Shown piece by piece: positions 37,159 to 49,500 of a stretch of 64,000 nucleotides of DNA. The position numbers and the translations under genes are program-made. Where the stretch lies: assembly GCA_029207755.1 (NCBI GenBank), contig JARCOQ010000005.1:64429414-64493413 (forward strand). The letters are read 5' to 3'. Each line of letters begins with the position of its first letter. Within the stretch, counting starts at the first letter, position 1. The DNA comes from Chamaea fasciata (taxonomy: Eukaryota > Chordata > Aves > Passeriformes > Sylviidae). The notes below the pieces were generated by a model that did not search any database, had not been told where the DNA came from, and saw only the letters and a program-made list of their open reading frames with translations.

Positions 37159-40100
37159 CTGGGAGAAAAAGAAACAAGAAACTTGTGGGTTTCTCCATGT
37201 AAAATGCAGTTGTGAAATAGTGTCTAAAATGTTGTGGGCATGAGCAGCCTGGAATACACCAGTGCTTTTAAACCTATGTGCAAAGAATGTAGAATGTGCT
37301 CAATATCATCAGGATCAGAAAATGTGAAATTATCGTGTCAGGAAAACTTAGGAATTTAACATGTCCAGAATTTTCCTGCCAAGGGACCACCAGTCTTATC
37401 AAAGTATTTGATGGTCTTCATTAAGAGCTAAGCGTCTAGTAGGATTTATGATGAAACATTATGTTATTTAATGTATGCAATGTGCAAAACAACTTTAATT
37501 AGTTGTTTAATCTGTTAATTAGTTTCTCCTTTCAGATTTTCTCCCAATGTACCATCCAGAAAGTTTCAACATCTTGCATTTTGTCACCTTCCCTCCTGTG
37601 AGGGAAAGGTGGTTTACCTGTCATAGATCTTTGCAATACGCAGCTCCCCTCTCCCTTTTCTCAAACTGATCCTGGTAGTCGAAGCATGAGCAAGGATATG
37701 GCCCCCGATGGGCTTTTTTGGGTCTGCCTGAAAGCTGAATTAGCAAGAAAATTGTGGTGATTCACTGTGAAAATTCCAGAGGTTAATACTGTGATTAGCT
37801 GTCAGACTGAGTGCTATTCAACTCAGTAATAAGTAATCAATAGGGAAATACATTAGAAACCCACCTTTAGCACACTTACCTCAAGATAATATGTTCAAAT
37901 GTTCAATGCTGGCAGTTATTTTCCTGCCATTAAATTCAAGAGGCTCAAGAAATACACACCTTAAATATCACATATAAGCTGCTCCGGAGTAAAATGTGGT
38001 GCCTTTTCAATACTTTTTATAACTCATTTTCTTTGTTTAAGTCACAGTAAAATCACACCACCATACCAGGCAGCAGATAAATGTAAAAAAAAGCTCATTC
38101 CAAAAACTAAGAGAAGCTTCCAGGTGTCATTTACTTATGATTCCTAATACCACAGGCAGCAATGACCAATCTGATCTTTCATTTCAGTGCCTCTTCCTCC
38201 TTACAGTCTCAGTTCTCATTTCTGTTTAATACGTAATACAAAATACAGGAAATTTTTTTTAAAGAATGAGAAAAAGTATCTTACGTCATAGTTGCTCCTG
38301 GGTCAGCAGTCATCTGGTTGGTCACAAACACGGCCACATTATATTCTGCAAGAGAAAAACATTGCAAAGAAAGTAGACTTCATCCAATTAGAATTCCAAA
38401 ATATTCTCTCATCTGTGGTAAAAGCAAGGTTTCTGCTGAAGCACTTCAAATTTCAAATGAATGAGAAGAAAATATTCTTTATGACTGATGGCTGCATTTA
38501 ATCAGGACACAGCCTAGATTTGCTCCTGTGTGGCTTCAGCTGTAATATGCCAAAAACAAGCACTTTTCAGAATTCCACTGAACAAGTCTTTCTCAGTTCC
38601 CATCTACTCTCAGTTGGCTCCCTGGCCTCAGTTCCGTCTCCTTCCCTTTCTCTGTTTGCCTTTTTTTTTTTTTTTTTTTTGCTTCACGATAAAAGCATTT
38701 ATTCATTCCTCCACCAACATTTCTGAGACATTCCAAAGAGAAGGAACTCTAGTCATCGTGTCATCATTCCTCAAAGCATTGCAAAGTCACTTGAAAAAGT
38801 CGCAAGAGGCATGGCATTTTTATTTCTCTATGCCTTCATCCTCTTTTCTCTGTCTTTCTTTTGTAGACTGTTGAAATTTGAGGAAGACAGCTACTCTTAC
38901 TGAGTATTTGTCCAGACCTACAACCTATTATCTCATTTAGGGCTTAACAGTATTTCTAGAAAAACTCTAAATGTTGGAAAGTCCAGAAGTTTTCTCAATC
39001 TGTCATCTTGAAATAGTATATTATCAGTTTGATCTTTTTGGTAACTGACAGAGGTGTAAAGTGAGGAAAGGTGCCTGGGCCAGTGCCTGACTGATAATAC
39101 ACTTGAACTACTAGGTGGTTGTGCTACCAACAACTACTGGTAGTGACTCCAGCCCATGTTTTCCAAATCTTGCAATGTTTGTCGTACCTTCTGATATTTT
39201 TTGGAGCCTTGACAACATCTGAGCTAGTTTCTGTTGTCGTTCAGCCAACTCTCCACGACCACTGAAATCCACACGGAAAAGTGCCATTATGGAGTCAATG
39301 ATCTGCATAGTAATCATGCTAGATAAGTAAATATAGTGCAAGAAAACAGGAACACTTATTCTGAAAACAGTAAGCATACAGAAAAAAAAAAAAAAGTCTT
39401 TTACCAATAACTTGAAAATACCAGCTTCCTCATGGAATTTGGCTGCTACATAGTCAAGCAATTCCATCTGATGTTCACCTAGTGGGAAGCAGAGTTGTCA
39501 AGAGAAATTAGGACCAGAAAGAACTCTGAAGGAACAAAAGCCAGAACTTTAAAATTCAACTTTAAATGTCTGCACTGATTGTATTTTCAGTGCCAGCAGT
39601 TTTAAATCCAGTGCCCAGTAACAATCTATTTTGCAGGCTCCAGTTTCCTCTCACCCATCTCACAAAACTATGTGAAAATCTTCACTCTGCATGAAGACAA
39701 CTTTTCGTCTTGTTAAGAACTGAAAAGCAATACATACATTTTAATTTAATGTTGAATTAAATGATACACAGAATATGTTTTAATCATATTATTTATGTTT
39801 ATATTGCACCCTTAAAGAAGAAGTCCTATTTCAAAATATCTTGAAGTTTTAAAGCGATGTCTTGTGACACAGTGTGTTGAGCTGTTAATAAACTGAGAAG
39901 TGTTAATAAACTGAGAACTATTAAAATGGGTACCCAAGAGAAAACAACCTAGCTATCATGCCAGTTGCAATAATGGTCTTACTGGTATATGCACGTGCAT
40001 ACAGCACATTGTCAAGTACTGCCTCGTGGTCAACATTGAAGCGATCAGCAATGTCACGCAGGCGGTCTGGTCGGCTGGCATTAGTCAGAGTTAAGGATTT

Positions 40101-43100
40101 CTCCTTGTGCAAACCATGCACTGGAAATAATAAAACTCCATTCCAAAATAGGACTATGGAGGGGAAAAAAAGGAATATTTATTTTAGTCCTAGAGAAGAC
40201 TGACTTTTTGTCTTCAGGCTGTCCCACGTACCCTAAAGATAGTTTAGGGCTCACGATGATAATTGTTTTGTGTTTAGGATTTGAGGCAGGGGGGCTGACA
40301 TATGGATATCTGTGCTCTAGGAATTTAGCTGTGAGCAAAACCTGTTTATACACAGTCTACTGCCAATGTGAAGCGTTAAAAATAGTGCTTAGTACTTAGA
40401 TAAATTTATCTTGAATAGAAAAGCTGCTATAACCTGTAGGAGGCCTGCTAGATCTCAAAAAACCAAAAACCCCAAAAACAAACAGACAAAACAAAAACCA
40501 AACCAACCAACCAAACGAAAAAAACACCAGATAAAATAAAATGCAATTCCTAATTTTTCCAGGTTGGATTACATCAAATGACAGAAGAAAAACTCACTTC
40601 CTTGTAGGCCACTACACACTGTGTTCTCCAGGATTTCTGTGCCAGTCATAATGTTTTACATGTATGGAGCTATCAGGAGCCTTCTACTTCCTTAAAACAA
40701 AATAAACTAACTTTCCAGTTCATCACACCTGTAGCTTTTAACTGTCAAAAAGATACAAAGTGTTTTCAGTATCAATGAAGATTATCTTTCCACCTGTGTA
40801 GCCATTTGGTCCTGGGAGCTGAGCTGTCACTACAGGGAATCATAGAAGATTAAAATGAAAAACCAGGAAAAGTATTTTCTTACTCCATCTATTATTGTTT
40901 TTTAAATAAAATACAACTGTTTATCCAAATCAGAAAGAACTGTCAGTTTTAATCAATGTGAAAATCAGGAGTATCATGTCTTACTGCCATCTTGAGAATA
41001 AGCTCAAGCTGCTTTTCTCGATTGCAGATCATATGAGATTTAGTTAACGGTGTCAAAACTGTTTTACTCAGTACCATCACTAAATCTGTATATTTTAGGG
41101 ATATTATTAGTAAGTTCTTACACACAAAGCCTCCTCTTAATCCTCTGCCCAAATTAATTCTATTGGCTTAGTAGGCACTTTTTCCAGCTGTAACTCATAC
41201 TATCAAAAGTTCTTTGGATATTAATTTTTCCTGATGCAAAGAGTTGCTGATTGTGGGTTTAGTCTCTTTGGAGTTAATAACCTAAAATACTCAATCCAGT
41301 TGTAATCATTCATGCAAAAGGGCATGACTCTGCTGACCATTACACTGTATTAACCAGAAGAGGCCCTATTTTTCCAGAACATGCCATATTTTACTTTACA
41401 ATATAGGGGGTTCATTTAAGAGAATTTGCCTACCGAGTGTCTGGTAATTCCAGCAGCATTAATAGTTATATAAGTTATTGTTTACTACTTTTAACACATT
41501 GAGAGATATCTCTGGGAAATCAGAGTCACGCTGTTTTTGGCACTGGCCAAATATGGTGACTGCCAAAGTCTGTTTATCCAGTCACTGACTGCCAGTAGTA
41601 CCCTTTCAGTGCCCTTTCAGAATGTCATATTCAGCAAAACCTCTTGAAACCAGGACTGTCAAAGAGTTGCTGAGAAAAAAATTTTGCCTCTGTCCTTTTC
41701 TGAGCAGTGCCCCATCTACATGTGACCCATATTTGTGCTCGTCATTTCCAGACAGTGTGTTTCACTGGTTTATCTAAGACAGTCTATTGTTTTCACTCTC
41801 CTTCTGGCAAAACTTTCATGGATGTGAACAGTATTAAGTAAGAGTTCTCTACTCAAACACAGTTTATGGAGGTAAGAGTCTGTTTCACTGTATTTGTAGA
41901 AATAAAAGATTCTGACTTGTCTCTATGGGTTTAGTTGTAAACAATGGATTCACTGAGAAGAAACATCATTCCCTTTTAAGGTAATATACCTACCACAAAG
42001 AGTGTGAGATAGCTGGGTTTTGCCAGTCCGGAACTCTGTTAAATAAAGAAAAGAGAAAACAGGAATCAGGGTTTCTTTTTCCAAGTTTGACAGATTCGGG
42101 ACTTACTGCAGCTAAAAACTCTTACTTACAAAATTCACATCAATATCTACCTTTTAAAATCATTTAACCTCAGTTTCTAAATCATAATCTATGCAGGAGA
42201 AATGTGTTACATGAAATTCAAAATCTGAAATGCTTTAATTTGATTGTGTTTGACTGCTGAAGTCATTTATTCTCTTGTATATTGAAGTTAAAACCACATG
42301 GCACTATGGAAAAGTGATAATGGGGAGAGGGGAAGAAATGGTTGATTCCATTAACCTAGCCCTAGTTTCATTTCCAGTAAAATGATCAAGGAGAAGCTTA
42401 AGAGTTTATTAATCTCATTTTACCAAATCACATTAGTCTCCAGTTTATCGTTTCTAAGGGGAAGAGTCCTGTGTTTTATGAATTCTTATTGCTGAAGTGT
42501 CAAGCAGCAGCTAATTAGGTGTACTGTAATAGTAGCTTAATTATAATTTCAAAATCTTACATAAAATGCAATGTACCTTAAGTGTGCATAACTAAAACAC
42601 CTTTTGTGGCAATTTTTTTACTGGAAAGAAACACACTGCATCAGGGAGAACTTTGGCATGTTAGTAATAGTCTTAGTAATGCTATGTTGTACTGAATCAG
42701 CATGCCCAGGAATGATTACTCAGCTCAAACTTAGTCTGCAAGCAAATGAAGAGGAAAAATGGGAAAACATTAAGAAAAGTGGATTATTTCTTCTTGCACT
42801 CATGCAGATACTCATCTTTTTAACTAGAATGTGGTAAGTTTGATAGAAGTAATCCAAGTTGAATTAAAATCTAAATTAAGTTACAATTCTTTTTTGGTAA
42901 TGCTCATTTAATGTGGTTCTCTCACCTCCAAAGGCCTCAGTGATTGCCATGCTTTCAATCCCGCCACCCAGAAGTTTACTGCAGAAAGGGAGAGGATTAT
43001 GATATTGTTAAACCCCAAAAATCACAAGAGGAAAGTAAAAAAGAAATTTTTACTACTTTAAGGAGAGTAATTTCTGCCCTAAAGCCCCTCACTTGATGCA

Positions 43101-46100
43101 TTAAGTGCACTTAAGTGCACATTAAGTTCATTAAGGGCACTAAATGATCATTGATTCATAAAGAATAAACTCTGTCTTTACCTCCCTTTTTGTGTGCAAG
43201 GGAAAGGCCTATAGAAATTATTACTGGAAAGAAAGGAGAGGAAATAACATTGAAAACAATATTTGAAAATAACATTCTATAAAAATATCTCAAGGGACGA
43301 TTTGAAGACTTGTAATTTTGACCTGAAACCTGCAGATTATTTTTATAGGTGAAAAAATTATACTTTCAAGATTTCTGGATGGCAACTATTTATTTACAGT
43401 GACTGTACAAAGTACAGTTTCCTCCAGAAAAGGAATTGGTTTTGGTGCTTATTGATGTCGGCTTCTTTAAGCCAGCACTAACTCCAAATGCAAAGGGATC
43501 TCTGTGCCCCAGCTGAGTATTTATTCCCTTTTATTTCTGTGTCTCGTTAAAGACAATTAAGATGATTATTGGGAACATTTGGATGAAGGAAGGAAGGATA
43601 TAAGAGATAAGCTTACTCAAATTCTTGGCTGCCAGTGGAAATATGAAATACCATCTTCCGTTTTTCACTGTACTCAAAGGCAGTGAGGAAGCCTGGTTCC
43701 TAGGGAAGACCAAAGAGAACACGAGAGGTTTATTTTAGCTTTAACCTGAAGTTAAAAGTGCAGTATCCCACATAAATATCTTCTTTTCCCCCTAGCCTCA
43801 TTCCCGTGGGTTGGGTATAAAAAGCACCACAGCATTCATCTGGTTGTTGTGGAGTATAAAGTATTATGCCTTAGAGTAACAGGCAGAATAATTTTCAAAA
43901 TTAGTTTGATTAGGGAAATCTGCTAAGAGAAATGTTGCACCACATTTTGGAGAGGCTAGCAGAAGTTCAAACTCTCAGAAAAGTGACTGGCTTACAACAA
44001 GCTTGTTTGCAGCTTCTTTAATTTTGTCCACTTTGGCCTCTGAGAGCCCCTTCACATTGCACAGTGCCCGTCTTGTGGTCATCTGGATTCCTTTGATTGT
44101 GCAAATCCCAACTGCCTTCAGCTTTTTAATATCTGCCACGTTCTGCAAAGAAATTTCCCTTCTGTGAGTACTCAGGACAGTTAACAACTAGAAGATGAAG
44201 TAAACCTTTGCAAAATATTTTAAGTTTACATTCATATGCATGTGTTTTCACCAGAAAATAAAGAGATTTACAGTAAACTTTCATTGTGTAGTTTGTGACA
44301 CCAACAAAACAAAATTTTGAGTAACATTGGTGTGAGAGATCATGGTGCAGAGAGCAGCTCCTGGTGGTTTTGAGAGAAAGGTGTCTGGATATTTACTTCC
44401 CCCTTTCAGTGTCAGTTTTTCTAGATGAAAGCTGATAGTAAAAAAACAGTACAGAATTACTTCAGACAGTGTGGACCTAGGACACCCTATAACACTCACT
44501 CTGTCCTTGGTCCCTTAGCACAGATAATCTGCAAACCAAATAATCTGGTTGGGAGCTGATTCACAAGCTGAGTCTAACTGCTGTGCTGTTTCTGCATGAC
44601 CACAACATATCCTGTGTGTCCTGACTGACACTTCAGGCTGGAGTGAGCTACTAGTTTTTCATAAATTTGGAAAAGCACAGCTTCAGACAGCACCCTACTG
44701 ACATATTTTGCCTTCCCTCACCTCATTTTATGATTCTGACATCACTGGAAATGTAAAAGCAAGAACAGATTATTCACAAGAAAACATAGAATGTGAAAAG
44801 TGTGGGATAATACATCAATTTACCATTTCTGGCCAAGAGAGTTCTTTGAAAAAAACTATGAACTAGACATATCATCTATCTATCTAGAGTGTGTGGGTAC
44901 ACAGAGCATAAGAAGGGAGGGGGGCTGTGTGAGAAACTAGTCATGTTTATTTGGAAGCTTATTTCTCATCCTGTGATGTGTGTGTGAGACTCAGGAGAGG
45001 CTGAGGGGTAACAGGACCTTAAATCCTACCAAACACTTTTGATCACCGAACCACAGTCTCAGTTGTTCTAATCTGATTCTCTTTCTGGGCACACTGGCAG
45101 ATCCAGTAAATGTTTTTCTCTCTACTCCTTGGAAAAAAATTCTAAATGCACAAAAGTTATTTCTTCAGGTAAATTAATTTAACAGATATGGGTCATCATA
45201 TGTTTGCACAAAGCTGTAAACTGGCACAGCTGAGAACAAAAACTTCTCTGAAGTGTGGGAATAACCACCTGGAAGAAAGAAAAAATAATGGAAAGGAGCA
45301 GAAAACCTTTACAACCCCCAGAAGAACAGCCTAAGTCATTATTCTTAGTTTTCAAACTCTTTCATACATTTGTATCATTCTGTGAATGCCATGCCTTGTT
45401 TCATACTGACCGAGTAGTACAGCTCCCTTCCAGTTCAGGTCACCCTCTTTGATCAACTTGTTAAATTTTTAAAACAATAATTTGTTTATTTTTCCTATGT
45501 TGCCCCATACTTTGAGCTCCCAACCATGTGATCCTTCTTCAGAACTATCTTTAGAACTGCCAATCAACTGCCAATCAAAAAAATCGCCAACAACTGCACT
45601 GCTGATATGGTCAGCCCAGTAACTAGTGCTGACTAATGGTGAGTCATTGTGGCATGTCCTCCCCACCTTTATCTGTCTGTAGTCACTTTTATTACAGTTA
45701 AATCTCACATTACTCCAGGCAAATTCAACTTTTTATTCTATAACTCTAAATATAACAGGATTCCAATCCATGAGCCAGCCTCCTAGATAAACATATAATA
45801 ATTGTAATTCAAATAAATGGGTGATGTTTATGTGATGATGGGAACAATGATCGGAATTCACATTTGATGAAGAAAACTAACCACTTATTCTCTAGCTACT
45901 AATATTTTCCTCACTCCTACTCTACCCCCTGCACTGGCATGCTGAAAATAGTATAGTAACAATTGTCACAGTGTAATTTCACAGGCACCAAAAATGCAGG
46001 AGTAATTACTAAGATTGGCAGGAACAGGAAATAATCTATCACACAGTTTTCAAATAAATTAGCAAGCAGTTGGTTTTTCAAGAGTGCTAGGTGCTAAATA

Positions 46101-47040
46101 CTTTAAGTATCTTGACACTTTATTTAGGAATCTGATGTGAATGAAATTTTCTAAAAAAATCTGTCATCACCAAAGGCAAAATTTGTCTCCACTGACTGAG
46201 AACTTATTGCAAGGAGGAATTTCAGTTATTTGCATCAATGTGTATACAGTTTGGAAACAACCTTGCAGTAGCTTTTGAGGGACAATTCTGTATGATCAAG
46301 TGATTGCTAATACTTACAATTCCATGCTTCTGCAGCAGGTCAATATCCTGAAAAAAGGATTCCTAAACAAAACAGCAGAAACAAAAGAGATGTTGCTTTT
46401 TCTTGTAATTACATCTATCTCACTATGTCACTATTTCAGATTTGTAAACATTTATTGATTTTTCACAAATAATGCCTAACTTGTTGGACAACTGAAATAA
46501 GCAAAGCCATAGTAAGCCAAAAAGGCCTACACATTTCCTATCATCATCTCCATAAAGTGTATCTTCACGGGCAATTAATCCTCTGCTGGGCTAATAAAAC
46601 TTGTGTCATCATCATAATCTGCAGCTTTTCTGCCATAGTTTCTCACTCTTTTCATGCTGATGATCATTCCTTGGAAGCAGAAAATTAATTGATGGTCCGC
46701 TTGCATTTAATATAGAAGTGTAAAATATGATGAAATAATGATAATCCTATTAAAAACTGTGCACAGCTTTTGAAAGGTTAATGAAGATTACTTGAAGAGC
46801 CAGGCTGTACAGGGATTAGGGGAATGAGATTTTCTTGGTAGTAGACTAGAACAAAATTTTAAAGGTATTGATCTCCCTTACGGTTTTTGGGGATCTCCGG
46901 TCCCTCTATGGGTTTTGTAACATTATCAAGATACTTTCAAATGTTTGCTGCACATAGTTTTCAATCAATCACAAATTTACCTCATCATCCTGGTATCCTG
47001 GTTCTTCTTGGACTACTTGATCCTCCAAGGCCTTCATCAT
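37089..47040 (-). CDS. DMC1: Meiotic recombinase DMC1
   Basis: RecA/RAD51-family ATPase that forms filaments on single-stranded DNA and carries out interhomologue strand exchange in meiosis. Thirteen coding exons with consistent phases give 343 residues (human 340). Order: acidic N-terminus; helix-hairpin-helix region in exons 2-3 ([26 protein letters not shown]); Walker A GEFRTGKT at 129-136; FIDTENTF with the catalytic Glu near 165; Walker B LIIDS around 223-227; loop 1 [17 protein letters not shown]; loop 2 [19 protein letters not shown]-terminal [18 protein letters not shown] distinguishes it from RAD51. Translation may start at either of two adjacent ATGs (47040 or 47037). No break is seen. 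Confidence 0.97.
37618..37734 (-). CDS. DMC1: DMC1 coding exon 12
   Basis: Encodes [23 protein letters not shown] and [15 protein letters not shown]: the end of DNA-binding loop 2 and the following strands. Donor ACAG followed by GTAAAC. Confidence 0.96.
38285..38345 (-). CDS. DMC1: DMC1 coding exon 11
   Basis: Encodes [20 protein letters not shown], the start of loop 2. Acceptor CTCTTGCAG, donor GAC followed by GTAAGA. Confidence 0.96.
38661..38680 (+). repeat. Poly(T) tract
   Basis: Run of about 20 T in DMC1 intron 10. Confidence 0.9.
39188..39302 (-). CDS. DMC1: DMC1 coding exon 10 (Walker B, loop 1)
   Basis: Encodes [20 protein letters not shown] and [17 protein letters not shown]. Acceptor TATGCAG, donor GAAG followed by GTACGA. 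Confidence 0.96.
39405..39478 (-). CDS. DMC1: DMC1 coding exon 9
   Basis: Encodes [19 protein letters not shown] and the hydrophobic lead into Walker B. Acceptor CCCACTAG, donor TTG followed by GTAAAA. Confidence 0.96.
39983..40074 (-). CDS. DMC1: DMC1 coding exon 8
   Basis: Encodes [20 protein letters not shown] and [10 protein letters not shown]. Acceptor ATGCCAG, donor ACCA followed by GTAAGA. Confidence 0.96.
40757..40829 (-). CDS. DMC1: DMC1 coding exon 7
   Basis: Encodes [19 protein letters not shown] and TENTF, with the conserved Glu that activates water. The GPNGYTGG loop differs from the human GAGGYPGG. Confidence 0.96.
41994..42035 (-). CDS. DMC1: DMC1 coding exon 6 (Walker A)
   Basis: A 42-bp exon encoding [14 protein letters not shown], the P-loop. 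Acceptor TTTAACAG, donor TGTG followed by GTAGGT. Confidence 0.96.
42926..42978 (-). CDS. DMC1: DMC1 coding exon 5
   Basis: Encodes [17 protein letters not shown] just before the P-loop. Acceptor TTCTGCAG, donor GGAG followed by GTGAGA. Confidence 0.96.
43101..43150 (+). repeat. 10-bp periodic repeat with 16-bp palindrome
   Basis: TTAAGTGCAC occurs twice in tandem and then three decayed copies follow. The first two create GTGCACTTAAGTGCAC at 43105-43120, a perfect 16-bp palindrome. It lies in DMC1 intron 4. Confidence 0.8.
43617..43699 (-). CDS. DMC1: DMC1 coding exon 4
   Basis: Encodes [20 protein letters not shown] and STGSQEF. Acceptor TTCCCTAG, donor TTTGA followed by GTAAGC. Confidence 0.96.
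43996..44142 (-). CDS. DMC1: DMC1 coding exon 3 (HhH region)
   Basis: Encodes 49 residues including [18 protein letters not shown] and [20 protein letters not shown], the helix-hairpin-helix DNA-binding domain. Both ends are phase 0. Confidence 0.96.
46318..46362 (-). CDS. DMC1: DMC1 coding exon 2
   Basis: Encodes 15 residues, [15 protein letters not shown]. Acceptor TTGTTTAG, donor ATT followed by GTAAGT. Confidence 0.96.
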
Positions 47041-47068
47041 GAAAAAGCACGCAATAAAGTATTGATCA
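46981..47068 (-). CDS. DMC1: DMC1 first coding exon
   Basis: The acceptor CATTTCCCACTAG places the exon start at 47068, so 28 bases of 5' UTR precede the ATG at 47040-47038. A second ATG follows directly. It encodes [20 protein letters not shown], and the donor is GAG followed by GTAAAT. Confidence 0.93.
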
Positions 47069-49205
47069 CTAGTGGGAAATGCAAACAAAGACAGTCATGG
47101 GGAGGCAATAAATGAGTAAATGTCTGTAAAAGGAATTTTAAGAAGTCCTTGAACTACAGAAAACAGGTCAGTATGATATCATATATGGATTTAAATTTGA
47201 ATTCTCCTTCCAGCTCTCCATTATGTGACCTACTAGGCCAAAAGGAGAAAATCTATGGCTTTACAGTCAGATGAACCAGTTTGGCTAGAAAGGGCTTCAT
47301 GGGTATTAGGAAAAGAGATCTCACTCCCTTGTGAGAATCTTGGGTCAGAGACGAGTTTTGAAGGTGGGAACATTTAAAATTAATTATCACTAGTGGAATT
47401 TATTATGGTAAGAATGCTAAAGGCAGTCTGTGATTTTACAACAAAAGTCAGCATAGTTGCAGATAGAATGGGTAATGGAAAGGCAATGCAACAGCTCAGC
47501 CTCTCCATCTTTATGTGACAGAAACTCCACAAAACAGTGTCGAGAAAGTGACAGCTCCTTAGTGATGTATCTTGAGCAGATTATTAAAGCTGTATTTGTT
47601 TTGAAGTTCTTGCTGAGGTTCAAAATTACCAATAAATGCTGAAAATATGCAGGTAATGGCTGTAAGGAGTACGCTTGCATGGAGAGAACATAAGAAGGGT
47701 AGTAAAAATCTGGAACTTTTATTATGCAAACCCATATACAGAGAGCTCATTTCATGTTTTTTCATGGTTAACTTGCCATGTCTGTACTCCAACACAGCTT
47801 CACTGCCTTGTCTATGTGATTTGCTATAAGAAAGGCCTAGAACTGGAAAACGCACTTAGTGATAGCAAAGTGTGACCTCCTTAAATTTTATGAATGCAAG
47901 AATAGTGAATACAAAGTAGTTCCTTAAAAATATGATCTTATAACCAAACTACTCTATCATTTTTTGGTTTTGTAAACGGGCTAAGTTGCTTCTGTTTAAA
48001 TTGTGAGCTTACCTTTGGTGTTCTGTCTATGGATGATCAAAAGTTTTGTAGATCAAAATGTGTGCTTATATGTACTTGCTCATTTGTCAACAAAATCCAC
48101 AAACTGTAAGACGGGCTATGCTTAACAGAGATTGGGATAGTTTAGGCTAAATATCTGCAAAAAGGCTTCATTTCAGCTTCTAAATGGATACTACTTTGCT
48201 TGCTTGCAAGAATTTTGTGTAAATAGAGGATGGGAAAGAAAGGAACAGAATGTCAGATTTTCACAATTATCTTATTCTGTTAGTATTTAATGGAAATATC
48301 CTTATAAAATCAGTTGTTTCTGAGAGTGTCATGATGTATTTAATTTCTATTTCAGAACCCTAACAATTATGGAGTGACAAATCACACCTTGACATAATTA
48401 CAGCAGAACCATTAATTAAAAAATACTTTGGGAGATCTGAAAAATCCCCTAGCTTCAAATACCAAAGGAATAAAAACAAGCAATGCAAGAGGCACTAGAA
48501 TTATATTACAATCTCCTTCATTAAAAAATCCTCACAAAATGCACATAATCCTGCACTTCAACCACCACTGAGCAGGGTTATGGGATTATTCTCCTACTCC
48601 GCATACTTAGGCAATTGGCATCTCACAGCAGAAGAACGAGGCAGACCCAGACCTGTGCCTTTCCGCAGACTAGAAGAGAAAATGGAGGACTTATACCTCA
48701 CTATTAAAAGCTTTAGGTACGAAAAAAATCCTCCTGCTCAGTGGAGCGTTGTCCTGCTGCTGGTGTGCTGGCACACCCGAAGGATTCCAGTCACCACTGC
48801 CTGCAGTGAAGCAGATAAAAGGGTGAAAGTCTGAGACAACAGAGCAAATACATGAAAAACCACCAACAGTCTTGGGCCACTTCAAGTAACCAAGGGTAGG
48901 TGAGCAAGACGTGGATACCGCGGTGTCCTTCCAGCCTGCGGGTGTGACAGGGACCCACTCCCTGAAATTCCCCCTGGGCTTGGGCTGGCAGAAAATGGCA
49001 GCAGAGCTCGGCTCCCTGGCTCGGGGACAGGGGGCGATCCGACCCGTCCCAAGGGGCTCCACGGCGGGACCTCACATCTCAGAGGAAAATAACTGATTAA
49101 TCGTCATCAACACACAGATTTATTTGGCTTTTCTTTGCCAGCTGCCTCCTCATGAGATGTACATTTCTGTTCTCAAGGGGCGAGGAACTGCTGAATCTCC
49201 CTCAC

Positions 49206-49500
49206 CCCGCGGAGCACCGTAATTACCCATCAAAATTAGAATAGTAATTAAATCCTCAGCTCATGCCCGGGCAGCTCCGGGGGAGAGGGTGGGTGCAGTA
49301 CCCGGGGCGAAAGCACCGAGCTCGCCACAGCCGCCCGCCTTCCGCCTCCTGAGGGCGCGGCCCTGCCACCTTCCCGCCGGCGGCGCGGGGCGGGGCCGCG
49401 GGGGGTGCCATGAGGGCGGGCGCGGGCTCCCGGCGGGGCTGGGCCCTGCGCCTTCCCTCGCCCCCGCTCCGCGATGGAAGACGCCTGAATCATCGTCTTC
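49206..49500 (-). promoter_or_regulatory. DMC1: DMC1 CpG-rich promoter and possible non-coding exon 1
   Basis: A small CpG-dense patch (about 49,265-49,480) sits 2.2 kb upstream of the first coding exon. On the minus strand CCGCGGG followed by GTGAGGG offers a donor with GT at 49205-49204, fitting a non-coding first exon as in mammalian DMC1. The exact start is unknown, and divergent plus-strand transcription is possible. Confidence 0.4.
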
